Assembly: GCA_001045525.1 (NCBI GenBank)
Contig: LDWW01000030.1
Location: 1-40,405, forward strand
Reading direction: 5' to 3'
Length of the DNA: 40,405 nt
DNA from: Chitinispirillum alkaliphilum
Lineage (GTDB): Bacteria; Fibrobacterota; Chitinivibrionia; Chitinivibrionales; Chitinispirillaceae
Shown: one piece after another, positions 1 to 9,900 of the stretch
How the letters are laid out: every line of letters begins with the position of its first letter
Numbering within the stretch: the stretch's first letter is position 1
Notes under the pieces: model-generated
What the model was told of the DNA's origin: nothing
What the model saw: the letters and a program-made list of their open reading frames with translations, nothing else
Databases searched by the model: none
Made by a program: the position numbers and the translations under genes

Positions 1-1023
1 TGCATTGACAGAATTGGTATCACCCAGAACAAAAATTGTCCCGGTTGGTTTCCCTTCTCTTCCTTCAACCGCAATTTCGCCCGCCAGCCCTATAATTCTC
101 TCAAGGACCTCTGGTTTTACATCCGGGGGGAGAAGATTCTGGGATGTTACAAAGAAGAATTCATACTCCAAAGCCACATCAATTGTTACGATAGTGTCAA
201 ACACATTGCTTCTGGAGTTTCCTGACACACAAACAACCCAGTTGTCTTTGCTTATAATCCCTCTGGAGAGGGCAAGAAGAATACCGATCTTTATCTGACC
301 AGTTCTTGAAGCAGGTATTGGAGGAGCCTGGATAATGGCTATAATCCGTTTATCTTTACGGTGCTCAAATCTCGTTTTGTTGCTTGTAACGATGATAATT
401 TTACTTCTGCTTTTGATCTGATCCAGAAAATCATTATCTCTCACACAATCAGCAAACACCATAAGGGCACTGGCCTTGGTTTCACGCACCAGACTCATAG
501 CAGAATTGAATAAGGGAGAAGATGTTTTTTTTACGACTTTCTGAACGGTTTTTTCCTCTACCACACCAGATTTTAAAACTGAAATAATCTGATGAATATT
601 TACAAGAGATTCATCGGCAAGGATTCTTTCCCTGACATCATTTGATTTGAAAAATGTTTCCAGTTCAGAAAGCAGCTGTATCTGGCGGTTTGTATCTGCA
701 TCATCCCGGGTAATGAGCAATACAATGATCTGAGCATTGGCATTTCGGGCTGCATCGTAGCTGATTCCCGAAGAATTCCTTCCAACAACAACTCCGAATT
801 CTTTTTTTATTTGTGCTCTGGCCTGAGGCAGGGCAACACCCTGACCGATAAATGTTGATGAGCTTTCTTCTCTTTTCAGAATCTCATCCACAACCGTCTT
901 TTGCTTTTTAATATCAAGAGCCTTGCATGCCGCAAGTGCCAGCTCCTTCAGAGCATCCTGCTTGTCAACAGACTTAAGCTCAACCACGGTAGGAATAACC
1001 AGATATTCCTCAAACGACATCAT
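1..1023 (-). CDS. Pseudo-EIIA / DacZ-type diadenylate cyclase fusion, C-terminus cut by window edge
   Basis: 341 residues are visible and the frame is still open at base 1. Residues about 1-150 have the fold pattern of a PTS EIIA (type 2) domain. The active-site segment reads GQGVALPQAR, so the phosphorylatable histidine is glutamine (Q67). Residues about 165-300 are an alpha/beta region like the N-terminal domain of archaeal DacZ. Residues about 309-341 are the start of a DisA_N domain, including EGREGKPTGTIFVLGDT, the typical opening of c-di-AMP synthases. The catalytic DGA and RHR motifs lie outside the window. The start ATG (1023) has GGGGAGG upstream and overlaps the stop of the acyltransferase gene as ATGA, so translation is probably coupled. 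Domain identity is from motif recognition; catalytic activity is inferred. Confidence 0.82.
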   Translation of the reverse strand, partial: MMSFEEYLVIPTVVELKSVDKQDALKELALAACKALDIKKQKTVVDEILKREESSSTFIGQGVALPQARAQIKKEFGVVVGRNSSGISYDAARNANAQIIVLLITRDDADTNRQIQLLSELETFFKSNDVRERILADESLVNIHQIISVLKSGVVEEKTVQKVVKKTSSPLFNSAMSLVRETKASALMVFADCVRDNDFLDQIKSRSKIIIVTSNKTRFEHRKDKRIIAIIQAPPIPASRTGQIKIGILLALSRGIISKDNWVVCVSGNSRSNVFDTIVTIDVALEYEFFFVTSQNLLPPDVKPEVLERIIGLAGEIAVEGREGKPTGTIFVLGDTNSVNA

Positions 1024-2159
1024 GTTAATTTTTCCTCCCCGGGAATTTTCAATGCAGCAGCACAGTATTTAATAATCTCGGGATTTTTCATTCTGCAAAA
1101 AGTTTTGCCTCTTTTTATAGCCTTGTATTTTTCGAGCTGTTCAAAGCCTCTTTTCACAATCTCAGGAGCTGTCAGGTCGACAACGGATTTTACATTCAGA
1201 TTTTCCCTAACCGCCTGATCCCGGAACCTGAGTACAGATTTTTCTACAAGGTCAATATCTATCGTGCTTCCCTTCTCTACACCACTCAACCCCTTTGCCA
1301 CGAGATGGAGTGGCAGAATTCTGTAAAGTGAAACAAACCGTTCAAAAACCTTTTCGCTAAGCTGGTCGAGTGATTCCCTGTGAGCAAAAAACTCATCCTT
1401 TGCATCACTATTTTTGTTTTTCTCAATATCTACCAGTTCCTTAACGCAAACCGGTTCCTGATAATCGCTATATATCTCACCATAATTTCTTCTAAACAAC
1501 CGATAAAAGAAAATCGGAATGAATGCCATCAGATCCGCACCATAATAGTAGATATTCCCCAACAATCTTTTGGGCAGAGGATTTGTTTTCTCCCTCAGTC
1601 TTTTACCTTTGAGTAACATCGGGAACCAGGGGACATCGGGTGCGCACTCATAGGATATTGACATAGGAAGAATTCTGACATCCAGATCCGGGTTTCTTGC
1701 CTGGAGGAGAATCGCGGAGTTAAGAATACCGCCCCTGATTTCCAGCGTGTTCCCTGTATAGCTGCGCCCGCCTTCAGGGAAAACCAGAACAATATCCCCC
1801 CCCTTCATCATAGTTATTACATCGTTACAAAGTTTTCTTACATAATTACGCAGAAAACCTTTCCCCCTTGAGACAGTGAATGCCCCAAAATTCCTGAAAC
1901 GTGGTCCGATTATCGGTAGCTTTGTAAGATTGTCCCCCGCAGCAAACCGCAGGTTTGTGAATCCCTTGAAATACATCATTTTACCGACAAAGAAATAGTC
2001 AATGTGACTTCGATGGGTGCTGACGATCATGAGGGGGTTTTTCTGGATTCGCTCAGCGTCAAGATCTGGACCATCAATGTGCACCCTGGAAAAAACGGTA
2101 TCGAAAAACCGGGCAACACTCTCACTGACACTCATAACAGATTTATGGTAATCTTTCAT
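1020..2159 (-). CDS. PlsB/PlsC-like glycerol-phosphate acyltransferase
   Basis: 379 aa. All four blocks of the glycerolipid acyltransferase family are visible. Block I is HRSHID (H49-x4-D54, catalytic). Block II runs through residues 73-97 and includes AGDNLTKLPIIGP. Block III is FPEGGRSYTG (127-136). Block IV is LPMSISYE (164-171). The block spacing and the GGRS motif are closer to PlsB than to PlsC, but the protein is about half the length of E. coli PlsB. It probably transfers an acyl chain to glycerol-3-phosphate or a related acceptor at the inner membrane. The stop overlaps the start of the downstream cyclase gene (ATGA). No strong Shine-Dalgarno precedes the ATG at 2159 (GGAAA about 9 nt away); a second ATG at codon 9 is possible. 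Confidence 0.85.
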   Translation of the reverse strand: MKDYHKSVMSVSESVARFFDTVFSRVHIDGPDLDAERIQKNPLMIVSTHRSHIDYFFVGKMMYFKGFTNLRFAAGDNLTKLPIIGPRFRNFGAFTVSRGKGFLRNYVRKLCNDVITMMKGGDIVLVFPEGGRSYTGNTLEIRGGILNSAILLQARNPDLDVRILPMSISYECAPDVPWFPMLLKGKRLREKTNPLPKRLLGNIYYYGADLMAFIPIFFYRLFRRNYGEIYSDYQEPVCVKELVDIEKNKNSDAKDEFFAHRESLDQLSEKVFERFVSLYRILPLHLVAKGLSGVEKGSTIDIDLVEKSVLRFRDQAVRENLNVKSVVDLTAPEIVKRGFEQLEKYKAIKRGKTFCRMKNPEIIKYCAAALKIPGEEKLT

Positions 2160-2330
2160 TTTCAGAAATTTCCGGTGAGAATTTCCACCAAAGTAGTGAA
2201 TCTTGTTATAGTTAAGGAAGCTATGTTATTCTATATTAATAAGAGTAAAAAATAGGATATGAGGAGGGAAAACCAAAGTAAATTCTGAAAGTAATAATCC
2301 GGTTTGCTTGCAATTCAACTGCCCGGATAC

Positions 2331-2363
2331 AAAAAGCGGATATCCAAAACTCTGGACATCCGC
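2331..2363 (-). terminator. Rho-independent terminator after the zinc-knuckle gene
   Basis: On the minus strand GCGGATGTCC pairs with GGATATCCGC across an 8-nt loop, followed directly by TTTTT. It lies about 33 nt beyond the stop of the gene that ends at 2396 and separates it from the acyltransferase gene. Confidence 0.8.
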
Positions 2364-2395
2364 GGACAATATTCCGAAACTGAGTTCGTTACCGG

Positions 2396-2842
2396 TCAGG
2401 CCACATCTTCAACTTCTGATCCTACCTTATCTTCTCCGTGACTAAACTCAATGCTTTCACCCTCTTTTTTCATCTGTTCAATCAGATCTTCCCTACCGAT
2501 CTGCTGGAGATGGCGGATTCGTTTATACTCGTTACGATGTTCAGGGCAATACTTCGGGTAGATAAACTGTCTGGGGTAGATTTTTACTTCAAATTGATGT
2601 TCACATCCTTCCAGAGCACAATTCATTACCATGGTAACTACTTCGGTATAATTATGCTTGAAGGTCTGATTTTTTATATTGACGTCTTCGGGCTTGGTTC
2701 TTTTTCTTATCCTATACCGATCCTGACGATGCTCAGGACAATATTTTGAAATATGGATTCCGAAAAAGATTTTACCACACCCGGGATAAAGGCACTTTTT
2801 TTCCCGAAGTTTCTGACGCCGTCTCGATTTAGGTAACTGCAT
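2396..2842 (-). CDS. Small protein with two zinc-knuckle modules
   Basis: 148 aa, basic at the N-terminus and acidic at the C-terminus. Two similar candidate metal sites are visible. Module 1 has C17, C22, C35 and H38 (C-x4-C-x12-C-x2-H). Module 2 has C75, C80, C99 and H102 (C-x4-C-x18-C-x2-H). Each ends in YCPEHR followed by a basic stretch (YRIRKR, YKRIRH). This suggests a duplicated zinc ribbon or knuckle that might bind nucleic acid; function unknown. A good GGAGGG ribosome binding site lies 8 nt before the ATG. It is a single-gene transcript with its own terminator. Confidence 0.75.
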   Translation of the reverse strand: MQLPKSRRRQKLREKKCLYPGCGKIFFGIHISKYCPEHRQDRYRIRKRTKPEDVNIKNQTFKHNYTEVVTMVMNCALEGCEHQFEVKIYPRQFIYPKYCPEHRNEYKRIRHLQQIGREDLIEQMKKEGESIEFSHGEDKVGSEVEDVA

Positions 2843-3307
2843 TAAAGAAACCCTCCGCCACTAAAGAAGAATGAACAATACCAAAACAAAAAACCAAAAA
2901 ATTAGCCTAACCTCTTGATGTCTGCCGGGTTATAATATATCGACAATTTGACAGAAATGCAAATCTTTTGTGGAGAATTACCATGCTCAGATAAAACAAA
3001 AAGCGTGCCCCGGATTCGTAACTCCTTGCACACCAACTGATTACAAGAGCCCACACCATACACCAGCGGTTTTCCCACTCAACAGGAACGATTTACTTCA
3101 GGTGGTCCCACAACGTCAAGAACACTCCACATATTCACCTTATTTCACTCCATTCATAGCACCAACTCAAAACAACCATATATTTTTATAACAGAGACAC
3201 TAAGAGAAAGCCGGAAAAAGCATTACGGCCTCAACAGCCCGTTTATTTAAATCAAGAAAGAACTATTTTTCTTTCTGCACACAATCAAGTTCAGGCATCA
3301 AATTTGT
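2843..3307. other. Intergenic region between divergent genes
   Basis: 465 bp, AT-rich, between the divergent zinc-knuckle gene and the MlaE-like gene. It holds a TATAAT at 2931-2936 without a convincing -35, and an inverted repeat AGAAAG...CTTTCT around 3257-3278. Short open frames here have no ribosome binding site or protein-like composition. I see no gene. Confidence 0.5.
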
Positions 3308-4369
3308 ATGAAGGATTCCAAAACCGATAAATTTATAGAAGCACCTCCGTTTCTCGACCGCACATGGATAGAATCAAGTCCACTGATCCAAGGGCGCCAT
3401 GATGTTAAGACAATTATAGACCTGTCCAAAACCGAAAAGATCGATTCTGCAGGCATCTGCTTCATTAAACTGCTGCAAAAAATGCACTCCGATGCCAATG
3501 GCAAACTGGTTCTCAGAAACGTTTCTCCCCAAATCCTTCGGGAGTTTACCTCCCGGGATTCAAAAGAGAAAGCCCCTGAAAAAAAGAGGGGTGGCTTTTT
3601 CTTATCGGTTGGAAACAGTACGGTAAAGGGTATCTCTTCGGCTGTTCAGGCGTTATCGGTTTTGGTGGAGATGCTTTATTGGGGAAGCATAGGCCTGATT
3701 TATCGCAAGGATTTCAAAAAGGGTGGCTTTGGAGAGCAGATGTACCAGCTTGGCTTCAGAGCATTTTTGATTGTCACCCTTCTCTCATTTTTGGTCGGGG
3801 TGGTGCTGGCACTCCAAACGGCGATCCAACTGAAGGTCTATGGTGCGGGAGTTTTTCTGGCGCCTGTTATTGGGATAACCATGGTAAGGGAGCTTGGGCC
3901 ATTGCTAACAGCGGTAATATTGTCGGGGCGGACTGGAAGTGCCACTACAGCAGAAATTGCCACAATGAGCGTTGGCGAGGAGCTTGATGCCCTTCAGACC
4001 ATGGGAATCAACCCTGTGCAATTCGTAGTGGTGCCAAAGTTCTGGGCCATTTCTATCACAATGCCACTTCTTTCCGGCCTTGCTACCGCAGCCGGAATAC
4101 TGGGAGGTTTTTTTGTGGCTTTAATGTACCTTGACATAACACCGGCTCTATACTGGAGCGAATTAATCAAACATCTCCATTTCAGGGACGTCTTTGCAGG
4201 TTTTTTCAAATCATTGGTGTTCTCATGGCTAATAGTCTGGACCGGTGCATATTATGGTCTGAGGGTCAAAGGTGGTGCGGAGGCTGTTGGCAAGGAGACA
4301 ACCTCCAGTGTAGTGACAGGGATATTCATAATTATAGTCGTAAATGCGATTTTTTCATTTTTCCTGTGA
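3308..4369 (+). CDS. MlaE-family ABC permease with N-terminal STAS domain
   Basis: 353 aa. Residues about 1-85 form a STAS-like domain (IIDLSKTEKIDSAGICFIKL). Residues about 105-353 are an MlaE-type permease with several hydrophobic segments and the family signature region VRELGPLLTAVILSGR followed by EELDALQTMGINP. MlaE proteins form the inner-membrane channel of lipid transporters between inner and outer membrane, working with an ATPase (MlaF) and an MCE protein (MlaD). Neither partner lies next to it: the downstream gene is convergent and unrelated. The ribosome binding site is weak. Family assignment is firm; lipid transport is inferred. Confidence 0.88.
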   Translation: MKDSKTDKFIEAPPFLDRTWIESSPLIQGRHDVKTIIDLSKTEKIDSAGICFIKLLQKMHSDANGKLVLRNVSPQILREFTSRDSKEKAPEKKRGGFFLSVGNSTVKGISSAVQALSVLVEMLYWGSIGLIYRKDFKKGGFGEQMYQLGFRAFLIVTLLSFLVGVVLALQTAIQLKVYGAGVFLAPVIGITMVRELGPLLTAVILSGRTGSATTAEIATMSVGEELDALQTMGINPVQFVVVPKFWAISITMPLLSGLATAAGILGGFFVALMYLDITPALYWSELIKHLHFRDVFAGFFKSLVFSWLIVWTGAYYGLRVKGGAEAVGKETTSSVVTGIFIIIVVNAIFSFFL

Positions 4370-4372
4370 TAC

Positions 4373-4428
4373 CCGGCCGAGCAGATTGTTTGGCTCAGAC
4401 ATCTCTTTATCTAAGCTTGCTCAGCCGG
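4373..4428. terminator. Inverted repeat between convergent genes, possible terminator
   Basis: CCGGCCGAGCA at 4373-4383 is matched by TGCTCAGCCGG at 4418-4428 (one mismatch, loop about 34 nt). It sits just after the stop of the MlaE-like gene and before the end of the convergent GGDEF gene. No clear U-tract follows on either strand, so the terminator role is uncertain. Confidence 0.4.
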
Positions 4429-4498
4429 ATTTCCGGAAGAAATGTTGTGCTGAACATGTCTTTGGGCTCTGCATATTTCATCCACCGTAACAATTTGT

Positions 4499-5434
4499 TC
4501 AGAACGCAGGTGTTCTCTTTTTTTCTGATTGATGACCAGTAGAATGTTTCTTAACGTACACTCTGATGTTGTTTTTCCCGCTCCTTTTTGCCTCATAAAG
4601 AGCTGTATCTGCAGCACTGATCAGATCAGGCTTTTCTGTGATGGAATCGTTGTCAAAGGTGGCAGACCCGATACTGACACTAACATGCAACGGGTGTAAT
4701 GCAGAAGATTTTCTGTTAATCAGATCAAGTATTCGTCTTGCGGTATTGAATGCTTCAGATTGTGTGCAGCGTGGCAGCAGCACCACAAACTCATCCCCTC
4801 CATATCTGTACACTGAATCGTAATTACGCAGGTTGTTTCTGATCGATTCACTGATAAACTGGATGCTCTTTGTGCCAGTCTGGTGCCCGAAGGAATCGTT
4901 GATCAGTTTCAGATTATCAATATCGATGAAGAGCAGAGAGAATGTAGTGCCAAAAACTTTTGCATTTTCAATCTCCAGATCCAGATCTGCATCCAGAAGA
5001 TCTTTTTCAAAAGCCTGAGTTGTATTATCGAAGGTGGATCTGTAGCAAAACTCCTCATATTTATCTGTTTCCAGAATAGTTGGTTTTTGAAGAATATTGC
5101 ACACATTCTGAAGATAATCAAGAGCTGCGACCTGAATACTGACATGACGCTGTAATGCTGTTTGGAGCTTATGTCTTTGTTCAATTATGTTTTGAAACAT
5201 TTCCTGTGCTTTTTCTGCATTTTCGACAATTATATGTGCCAGAAGATAAATCGCTTCAACATATATCTGTCCCTTCATTTTTTTTCTAAGCCTCAGCAAA
5301 GCGCGTTTTTCTGCCATGGACCCCTTGCGCTCTGCGGTAAGAATTTCAAGCAGGGCAGAGTCAAGCTGCATCTCCTTTTGAAAACGCGCTTCCCGGGAAA
5401 GTGAAGTTGAGAAAGTTTTTGTATTTTCGCTCAT
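4499..5434 (-). CDS. GGDEF diguanylate cyclase
   Basis: 311 aa. Residues about 155-300 are a GGDEF domain. The metal-binding segment is LLFIDIDNLKLINDSFGH. The active-site loop GGDEF (212-216) is intact. RNYD (203-206) lies five residues before it and fits the RxxD inhibitory I-site. It should make c-di-GMP from two GTP with product feedback. Residues 1-150 are mostly helical with no recognised sensor domain and no obvious membrane segment, so the protein is probably cytoplasmic. The usual DxLTGLxNR entry motif is degenerate (DNTTQAFEK). It is monocistronic and convergent with the MlaE-like gene. Confidence 0.9.
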   Translation of the reverse strand: MSENTKTFSTSLSREARFQKEMQLDSALLEILTAERKGSMAEKRALLRLRKKMKGQIYVEAIYLLAHIIVENAEKAQEMFQNIIEQRHKLQTALQRHVSIQVAALDYLQNVCNILQKPTILETDKYEEFCYRSTFDNTTQAFEKDLLDADLDLEIENAKVFGTTFSLLFIDIDNLKLINDSFGHQTGTKSIQFISESIRNNLRNYDSVYRYGGDEFVVLLPRCTQSEAFNTARRILDLINRKSSALHPLHVSVSIGSATFDNDSITEKPDLISAADTALYEAKRSGKNNIRVYVKKHSTGHQSEKKRTPAF

Positions 5435-5718
5435 ACTTTTACCTAAACCTTAATAAAACGCTGAAACTATAATCTATAATGAATACTTTCATCCTTAGGT
5501 TTTATTGATGAAAATCCCATACACCGCCTCAAATAATCCTTAACGGACAGAGACACTTTACCACCTTTTCGACCACCATTCCTACCCGACATTTATCTCT
5601 GCTTTTCCGTACAGAGCAGAGTTTGTGAAGGGAAACAATACTGTTTGCAAGGTGCAGAAATTGCAATTACTATATACAATGGCAAAGGGAGCGAATTTCA
5701 TAAATGGTGAGGGTTCGG

Positions 5719-6222
5719 ATGAAAAAGATTTTTATCACAGTTGTATACATTCTGTTTTTCTGGGCCATACTGCCCTTTTTGCTTTTGAGTTCTTCCTTTT
5801 TTCTGGACAGAAAAAAAGAACTGGGATTTCAAGGGAGTGCAGCAAAATTATTTACAGGAGCTGCGGTTGCTGTTTTTTCTTTTGTCATGCTTTTGCTGTC
5901 GGTGTTTCAGTTTTCAAAAGGTGCCTGCAAGCTGCCCATATCAGCTCTTCCCCCTTATGACAAACTGGTCAGCACAGGAGTATATGCATTGTGGCGACAC
6001 CCCATTTACCTGTTTTACACTACTCTTTTTGGTGGAATAGGTCTTGCCGCAGGTTCAGGGGGAATGATCTTTGTCATTCTTCCACTGTTCGCTCTCGTAG
6101 TGGTTATTCATGCGTTGATCGAGGAATTTTTTCTTTTAAGAAAGCATGGTGAGGTCTATAGACAGTATCAACGTTCAACCGGGTTACTAATACCAAAGAG
6201 AAAAAAATCGTCTGATCAGTAG
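5719..6222 (+). CDS. Isoprenylcysteine methyltransferase-like integral membrane protein
   Basis: About 167 aa from the ATG at 5719, preferred over an ATG at 5704 because GTGAGG lies 8 nt before it. Four to five hydrophobic segments are visible. The C-terminal half carries the ICMT/PEMT-type pattern TGVYALWRHPIYL, then EEFFLLRKHGEVYRQYQR, known in this family to bind S-adenosylmethionine and shape the active site. Bacterial members methylate varied lipids or small molecules, so the substrate cannot be read from sequence. It stands alone, with no neighbour in the same direction. Confidence 0.78.
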   Translation: MKKIFITVVYILFFWAILPFLLLSSSFFLDRKKELGFQGSAAKLFTGAAVAVFSFVMLLLSVFQFSKGACKLPISALPPYDKLVSTGVYALWRHPIYLFYTTLFGGIGLAAGSGGMIFVILPLFALVVVIHALIEEFFLLRKHGEVYRQYQRSTGLLIPKRKKSSDQ

Positions 6223-6861
6223 TATTTTTTAATGGTTAATTATTTTACAGTACCTTGAGAGTCAGAAAAAAAAGGGTCATTCTGGTTAAACTGTTGAAAG
6301 CAGTTAGAAAATTGTATCTTTAATATCACCTGAAACAGCCCGTAAGGCAAAACATCACTCATCTTCATTTCACAATATCCGAGACATAAAACAGGCGCCC
6401 GATTAAATTTACAGGAGAGGAAAGCATTCCCAGGTTGTAGCTCCCTCTTCAGCTGACCTCATCGGGATGTTCCACTACCCCTTCAATGCGGTCGGGAATT
6501 TATGCTGAGCGTAGCCGAAGTATCACGGGAGCACAGTTCGACAGACTCTCTGCAGGCACTAAGGAAAGCGACATTATAGCCCTTTAGAGTGAGGCTTTTT
6601 TTTCAATATCAGGCGGAGTTGTAAAGTGCAGGCATATCCAAACAGCCCCCGTGCTAAGGGAAAACCGGTCCATCTTCCGAAGTCGCGCTTTCGCCAGTGA
6701 TTGGGGCGGATTTGTACCCGATAGTTTTTTTTAGGAGCTTACTGCCGTTCGCCCTGTGAAATAGATGGAGAAAATTTTTATGCAATTTTAATTGCCGGAG
6801 TAATAGTCTGGAGAAAAACAGACCAATTCATAAAACACCACCACCGATCTAATCCCCCCCT
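6223..6861. other. Long non-coding stretch with a recurrent-type palindromic motif
   Basis: About 640 bp without a convincing gene on either strand. At 6502-6527 there is CTGAGCGTAGCCGAAG. I know this type of motif as part of dispersed, imperfect palindromic repeats in many genomes; that it is repeated in this genome is inference. A run of eight T at 6597-6604 and of eight T at 6725-6732 are the only other notable items. Confidence 0.4.
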
Positions 6862-6898
6862 AAAAAAAACGCCACCGTCCATTAACGGACCAGTGGCG
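6862..6898 (-). terminator. Rho-independent terminator of the 1938-aa surface protein gene
   Basis: On the minus strand CGCCAC pairs with GTGGCG, and an inner GTCC/GGAC stem is separated by a small internal loop. The stem is followed by eight T. It lies about 30 nt past the stop at 6927. Confidence 0.8.
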
Positions 6899-6926
6899 AA
6901 AGGTTTTCAGTGAAAAAGCTAACCTT

Positions 6927-9900
6927 CTAACGATTAACGGAAATTTTCACCTGTTCACTAAGATTCACATTCGGATTATCCGGGCTCACCGCATTAACTA
7001 TCGCCAGATATGTTCCGGTACTTACCAATCTTTGATTCCTGTTTCTCAGATCCCAGACATGTAAAATTTTGCCGGGAACAGTTCTGTCATCAATGGAGGC
7101 AGTGTACACTACGTTCCCCATGTTATCATAAATTGCCAGACTTGCATTCAAATTTATGTCTGCAGCCATGGGATGGTCAGGTTCGATAACAAATGCCATA
7201 CCCTGCCTGAAATCCAACCCTGGTATTACAGGCCCATCACCGACTTTGCACGGGTTTGGACCAACAGCAAGCCTTAGGCTGACTGGAATTTCCCCTGTCC
7301 TCAGCAGTACGCGCCTGTTTTCAGGATTACTCTGAACATTATTGGACTGATCACGCACATTACCCTCAGTATGTATGAAAACAGAATCACCTGAAGCCAC
7401 AAACATATGAGGCGGATTTTTTCCTTTGACAATAAACCTGTACTTCAGAGCATCGCGGTCATGATATTCAACAGTAAAAGTGTACCCTGTTTCGAAACCA
7501 TCTCTGATACCCTTGAGTTTAAAGGGGATCGGTGAGAAAACATCTTCCGCAACCGCTTCACTGAACGTGATGGTAAGAGTATCTTCTGCAACAATGCCTT
7601 CGGAAAGAACTTTGCCCAGACTGTAGAGGGCGTCAACTATAACCGGTGCAGCCCTGTCCCTTACGGTCCCAGCCACCGGCTCATCAAACCCATCCACCTT
7701 TATCTGCGTGATCATGTTTCCTGATGTCTGAAATGGAACATCATGATGAAATGCTTGGGAAATATCCACCGTTATGCTTGAATTGTCTGTGTGATAGGCT
7801 ATCCTTTCACCTTCAAGCGGGTCAGTCTGGTTATTTCCTGTCCAGAATAATTCAACCTGAAGATCATTTTTATTCACATCTTTATTGAACCATATCCTGA
7901 CCTGGTTTACTATACCATCAGCATTGGTGTCAAAGTAAAATGCGGAGTCGATACCCGGGGGTATCGGGCGCAGGCCTAAGATTACGGCCCTGTTTTCAGG
8001 ATGTACCCGTGCTCCATCCCGTGCATCGATAATATTGCGGTTTGGGTTAAATCTGAGCAGATCTCCTTTCTGGGGAGCATTTTGGCCCATATCTGCAGTT
8101 ACCAGTTTAACATGGTCACCCTGTGGCAATACGTTTAGAACAGTTACAGGAATTTCTGTCTGATCCTCCTGCTGTTTTCTTAACAAGAGACTCTGACCGA
8201 GAAGGTTACTTAACACAATATCTTCTGTAAAAGTAAGCAGAAGTGTATCGACTCCTGAACCGATTTTCTCTGATACCATCCCAGATTTAATCAGTGGCCC
8301 AACGCTATCCACAACCCTGAACAGAGCTTCGACACCAGGTATATCGGGTGTAAGAGGGTTATAAAAGAAGTGAGTTCCCAGATCTGGACGACCACTGTAA
8401 GTTGTGTATCCCTGCGGGAATTCCTCGGGGAAATTTACCGTTATATGACGCGGACTGTTAAGCACAATCTGCCCTGATCCCGATGCTACCCTTCTGTAAC
8501 CATCCGTTCTGTTCGGCCAGAAAAGCTCTATAGAATCGGGAATCGTTTCCTCGGTGATATCTATATTATAGTAAACCTCCATTCGGTTCACCCTGCCGTT
8601 TCCATTATCGGCAAACACAGCACCATAATCGATATCTGCAGAGGTGACATAAAAAAAGATGTTACTCCTTGATGCAGAGGTGATGGTAGGATCATCCTGA
8701 GCGGAAACCGAAATAGTTCCGTTATCTATCTCAATTAATCCCTTTACCCATACCCTGATCTCTCCGTTTTGCAGGTTTACACTGGTTACAGGGCTTTCAC
8801 TGTCAGCTGATGTGTAAACCTCTAAACCCGGATAGGGGTCGAAAGAAAAATGAATCATATTTGCCCTGTCTGTAACCAGCTGATTACCATCCTCACCACC
8901 GAGAGCTCGTATGACGACAGGTAACCTCTGACCGGCTTCACCGCTAAGTACAGCTGCTGGGTTGTAATCCACTGTATCCGCGTAGAAAATTGCCAGCCTG
9001 TCGGGGTCGCGCCCAACGATCAGCTCTCCTTCGTCAACAGCACCATTGGCCATGAGCGTCGCGCGAAGTGTATAGATGTCATCACGGCGACCGCCTGTGA
9101 TTGTGGCGTAAAATTGAACAGAGCCGCTTTCGTCTGTGTATTTTAAACGTTCACCCTCTATGGTGCCGATGTTTTCATCCAGACTTTCTATGGCTACCTG
9201 TGTTGGAGTGTTAATCAGGTTACCGAATCTGTCGTACACTGTCAGATTTACAATGTAGTTTTGTCCGGGCATGATAATGGATGGCTGAGCGTCAGGATGA
9301 TTTTTTGAAACCGGATCGGTGAAAACAATACTCTCCGGATCTCCGGGCAGAATTTCAATTGGGTTTGATCTTCCGGAAAACCCGGGGTTCTCAAGTTCAT
9401 CCGCGGCTTCCACATACTCTATACCCCCTTCGGGCACAGTCGTAAAGTATACAATTGCTTCAACATGTTGCAATGCAGGAATATGATCGATATGAACCTG
9501 CCTTGGTGGCTCTATTACCTGAAACAGTGGGTTTCCAGAAGCAAGATTCACCCACACATCTTCAAGATCTCTGTCAAAAGGCTCCATTCCTGCTACCCGT
9601 GGCTTAACGATAAGCCGAACGTGATCTCCGGCACGTACACTGTTTAGAACCTGTTCCGAATGCAGATCCCGGATTTCAACCAGAAAATCGTTTGCCGGTC
9701 TTCTGCCAAGTGTAATTGGTCTGTTGTCAGGATGCACAGTTGCACCATGGCGCATGTCAACAACACCACTTCCCGGAACAAAACGAAGCTGATCATTCTC
9801 CTGAGGTGCATTTGGTCCAAGATCATCCACTACTACATGGAATAAGTTACCATGTGGAAGAATTTCCCTGACATTCAGGATAAATTCCTCATTGCTGCCC

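Noticed and set aside
2970-3191. 73-aa open frame before the MlaE-like gene
   Set aside because: Proline/histidine-rich chance composition, no ribosome binding site and no signal or motif.
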